NCBI RefSeq assembly: GCF_000797495.1
Contig: NZ_JTGN01000007.1
Coordinates: forward strand, 62,001 to 126,000
Origin: Robinsoniella peoriensis
GTDB lineage: Bacteria > Bacillota > Clostridia > Lachnospirales > Lachnospiraceae
Length of the DNA stretch: 64,000 nt
Reading direction: 5' to 3'
Below are positions 62,020 through 64,000 of this stretch, piece after piece; position 1 is the stretch's first letter, and each line of letters begins with the position of its first letter. The notes under the pieces are model-generated. The model was not told the DNA's origin. It saw only the letters and a list, made by a program, of their open reading frames with translations, and searched no databases. The position numbers and the translations under genes are program-made.

Positions 62020-62046
62020 AATATTCTGTGCTTATGTTGTTATAAG
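62020..62046 (+). repeat. Interspersed repeat R5
   Basis: Same core; preceded by GGCTATATCTTTTACCTTAG. Last copy, 160 bp upstream of the truncated two-TM gene. Confidence 0.8.
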
Positions 62047-62205
62047 CGTAGAAATGGTAGAAGAGGTGTGGTGATGGATGATTGGTATATTTGAACCAAA
62101 GTCGTGCCGGGAGTGTGTTGTTTGAACTATTAATACAACATAATTTAGCTTAAATTATTACTTGTGATATGGTATAATATGGAATATTATGGGAGGTAGT
62201 GAAGT

Positions 62206-62359
62206 ATGTACAAGTTAAAAGATTATGAGCGGGAAAAGGTAAATAAATTTATAAAGTTTTGCTGTGATGCAAGATCAGGTGAGTTAAAGAGAAGGATTAA
62301 AAATAGCAAAGGCATCAATGGCGTTAAGCTATCTTGATGATTATGGAATTAAAGAATAG
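62206..62359 (+). pseudogene. Internally deleted paralogue of the two-TM protein
   Basis: Starts MYKLKDYEREKVNKFIKFCC, matching the intact protein at 39192, with the same upstream TATAATATGGA and GGGAGGTAG. After RRIKN about 270 bp are missing (both membrane helices) and the reading frame shifts; the original ending ALSYLDDYGIKE is present in another frame with its stop at 62359. The KAP gene begins 10 bp later, so the remnant may now mainly provide promoter and leader. Confidence 0.85.
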
Positions 62360-62368
62360 GAGAGAGTT

Positions 62369-63727
62369 ATGAGAAAATTATCTTTTGAGACAGATGATAA
62401 ACTGGGGCGATTGGAATATGCTAAATTTCTAAAAACAATTATTCTGAACTCTGACCAGTATAAACGAGATTTATTGACCAATGCTTATACAATAGCAGTA
62501 GATTCACCGTGGGGAACTGGTAAGTCGTATTTTTTTAATATGTTCATGAATTATTGTGAAGATATAGACGATCTAAAAGTTATCTATTACAATGCATGGG
62601 AAAATGATTTTTGGGATAATCCCTTTGATCCATTTATGAATACAATATTAGAGGATGGTATCTTTCAATTGCAAATAGACAATGATAATGCTGCAAATTT
62701 AGGCGGAAAAATACTAATAGCTGCCCAAAATATAGGGTATGGATTTGTAAGAACAAAGATGGAAAAACATTTTAATATAGATATTCCAGCGGATCTGGAT
62801 ACATTAGAAGCATTTAAGGGTTATCTAAAGGGAGAAAATAGTTTTTTTGGAGAATATAAATTATTTCGGAAAAATATATCTGAAATGAAAGAGATTATGA
62901 CTACATATATGGATAATTCTAAGAGAAAGCTTGTGATAATCGTGGATGAGCTGGATAGATGCAAGCCTAATTTTGCAATTCAAACATTGGAAATTGTTAA
63001 GCATCTTTTTGATGTAAAAGATATGGTATTTGTCTTTGCTGTAGACATATCGCAGTTAAGCTGCTCAATAAAAACGGTCTATGGACAAGACATGGATTCA
63101 ACTGGGTACTTATGTCGGTTCTTTGATTATATTAGTAAAATACCAAAAACGGACAGTAGCGATATAATTTTGAATAGGTTAAATATCGTAAAATGGAATA
63201 ATAAACATAGGAATGATGATAAATTTAAAGATAAAATAAAGATGTTTTTTTCTCACATGCAAGCTCATTTTATATTGACGTTAAGAGATCTTGATACAGT
63301 TTTAAAAACCTATATGATAATGTATGACGTGTTCTTGAAGGATTATTTATTGGTGACATCTCATTTTAATTATATTTACTTTATGATCATGAAATATAAA
63401 AAGATAGAGATGTATAATTCTATTTTAGATAAACAATATAAAATTACGCAGGAGGAAGAGAGTAAAAAAATTTCAGAAAAATTCAAGTTTTATGAGGGGA
63501 TAGAGGGCATTGTTATTATTTTGCAAATGGCAAACTATGTAATTGACGATTTGGTTAAAGATGAATGTGGTAAGGATATTGGAATCGAAAAAATATTATT
63601 TGATCCTGATTATGAAATATATGATGAAATATCTGGATTATTATATGGACAATATATTTACCAAAAGTTAGAAATGTTTAATTATATGAGTGAAAATTCA
63701 GAAAATTTATTATCAACCAGTTTATAA
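62369..63727 (+). CDS. KAP-family P-loop NTPase
   Basis: A 452-residue STAND/KAP-type NTPase: Walker A AVDSPWGTGKSYFFNMF (about 44-60), IYYNAWENDFWDNPFDPFM after it, Walker B KLVIIVDELDRCKPNFAIQTLEIVKHLF (about 188-215), FVFAVDISQLSCSIKTVYG and a helical C-terminal part. KAP NTPases occur in phage-exclusion and other defence loci, often with membrane partners. No transmembrane insertion is evident here, which fits a former partnership with the two-TM protein upstream. AGGAGAGAG precedes the ATG. Preceded by repeats R2-R5 and the candidate RNA. Confidence 0.88.
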   Translation: MRKLSFETDDKLGRLEYAKFLKTIILNSDQYKRDLLTNAYTIAVDSPWGTGKSYFFNMFMNYCEDIDDLKVIYYNAWENDFWDNPFDPFMNTILEDGIFQLQIDNDNAANLGGKILIAAQNIGYGFVRTKMEKHFNIDIPADLDTLEAFKGYLKGENSFFGEYKLFRKNISEMKEIMTTYMDNSKRKLVIIVDELDRCKPNFAIQTLEIVKHLFDVKDMVFVFAVDISQLSCSIKTVYGQDMDSTGYLCRFFDYISKIPKTDSSDIILNRLNIVKWNNKHRNDDKFKDKIKMFFSHMQAHFILTLRDLDTVLKTYMIMYDVFLKDYLLVTSHFNYIYFMIMKYKKIEMYNSILDKQYKITQEEESKKISEKFKFYEGIEGIVIILQMANYVIDDLVKDECGKDIGIEKILFDPDYEIYDEISGLLYGQYIYQKLEMFNYMSENSENLLSTSL

Positions 63728-64000
63728 TAAATGAAATTTTCCCGTGACGTGTGGATGGAACACATGTGCAGCTACCGGACACCTGACCCATGCGTCAGAA
63801 TGTAAAGTACCCCCGGGGAGTATGCAAGAGCCATGTCAAGGCAATATATGACGCAAATTGACGTCCTGATTCGTTGAGGGTAAAATTGTCTACACGAACG
63901 GCAAAACAGCCTGTATGACCGTTTAAACGCGCTTGACGGCATATTGCGATTAATGGGGTAGTTGTAGGCTACCCCTTAATTTTATGCCTGTAGCAGAGGA
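63728..64000. other. GC-richer non-coding end of the window
   Basis: Composition shifts from AT-rich to nearly balanced after about 63740. It contains TACCCCCGGGGAGTA (near 63810), GACG/CGTC around 63850, and the hairpin GGGGTAG/CTACCCC (63955-63975) followed by TTAATTTTA. No gene is visible before the edge. It could be the beginning of another mobile module (for example an oriT or leader), but that cannot be shown here. Confidence 0.4.

Noticed and set aside
59068..62046. CRISPR array from the five interspersed repeats
   Set aside because: Spacing is irregular (about 190 bp to 1.7 kb), the units are not separated by short equal spacers, and no cas genes are present.

Overview
The window looks like chromosome from a low-GC, anaerobic Firmicute, most likely a Lachnospiraceae (Clostridia) gut bacterium. 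The evidence is the dgt-dnaG-rpoD-trmK-Nif3 order, a single-ORF TGS-like/uridine-kinase fusion beside rnpB, a pyrB-pyrI pair, a folC-folE-HD-folP-folBK cluster, DUF815-ppx-ppk1, and AAGGAGG-type ribosome binding sites throughout. The species cannot be fixed from sequence alone.

Region 1 (1-34.9 kb) is core genome. It carries DNA/RNA synthesis and tRNA modification (dgt, dnaG, rpoD, trmK), a Nif3-family protein, an antiporter, a nucleoside kinase, RNase P RNA, aspartate transcarbamoylase (pyrBI, minus strand), a LacI regulator beside an AraM/AraL-like glycerol-1-phosphate pair, the folate operon running into pheA by an 8-bp overlap, and a polyphosphate block (AAA+ ATPase, Ppx/GppA, PPK1). These are followed by a HAD phosphatase, a PHP phosphoesterase, a copper operon behind a CsoR-type operator (copA-csoR-copZ), a GNAT/hydrolase pair, tspO and tRNA-Pro/tRNA-Gly. 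Repeats are scattered through this core: a hairpin MITE-like family, a 0.9-kb three-armed inverted-repeat element at 26.3-27.2 kb, and a small leader hairpin found directly before the start codons of pyrI, the lacI-type gene and the PHP gene.

Region 2 (35-41.8 kb) holds small regulatory modules: DinB, an HTH/hydrolase pair, a DUF2089 operon, an Xre/membrane pair and PadR-DUF2812.

Region 3 (41.8-64 kb) is AT-rich accessory DNA built from duplicated pieces. It has two near-identical cupin loci with different partner genes, an intact LRR surface-protein gene and a decayed copy of it, and two copies of a two-TM protein gene, one truncated in front of a KAP NTPase. It also carries a surface locus (amidase/C-type lectin/Big2 protein, subtilase fused to a phospholipase-C-like domain, internalin-like LRR protein), an HNH-like endonuclease and phage-like small genes. 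At 56.5-58.7 kb is a tightly coupled three-gene cassette (SAM-like/unknown-domain protein, PD-(D/E)XK nuclease, 48-residue protein) lying between perfect 18-bp direct repeats. From 60 to 62.2 kb the DNA is essentially non-coding but highly ordered: three phased 18-bp palindromes, a block of ACGT-stem hairpins with GNRA-type loops, and four of the window's five copies of an extended -10-like repeat, leading into the KAP NTPase.

The strongest candidates for an undescribed system are the nuclease cassette between direct repeats, the repeat/structured-RNA/KAP region at 60-63.7 kb, and the cloverleaf element at 26.3-27.2 kb.
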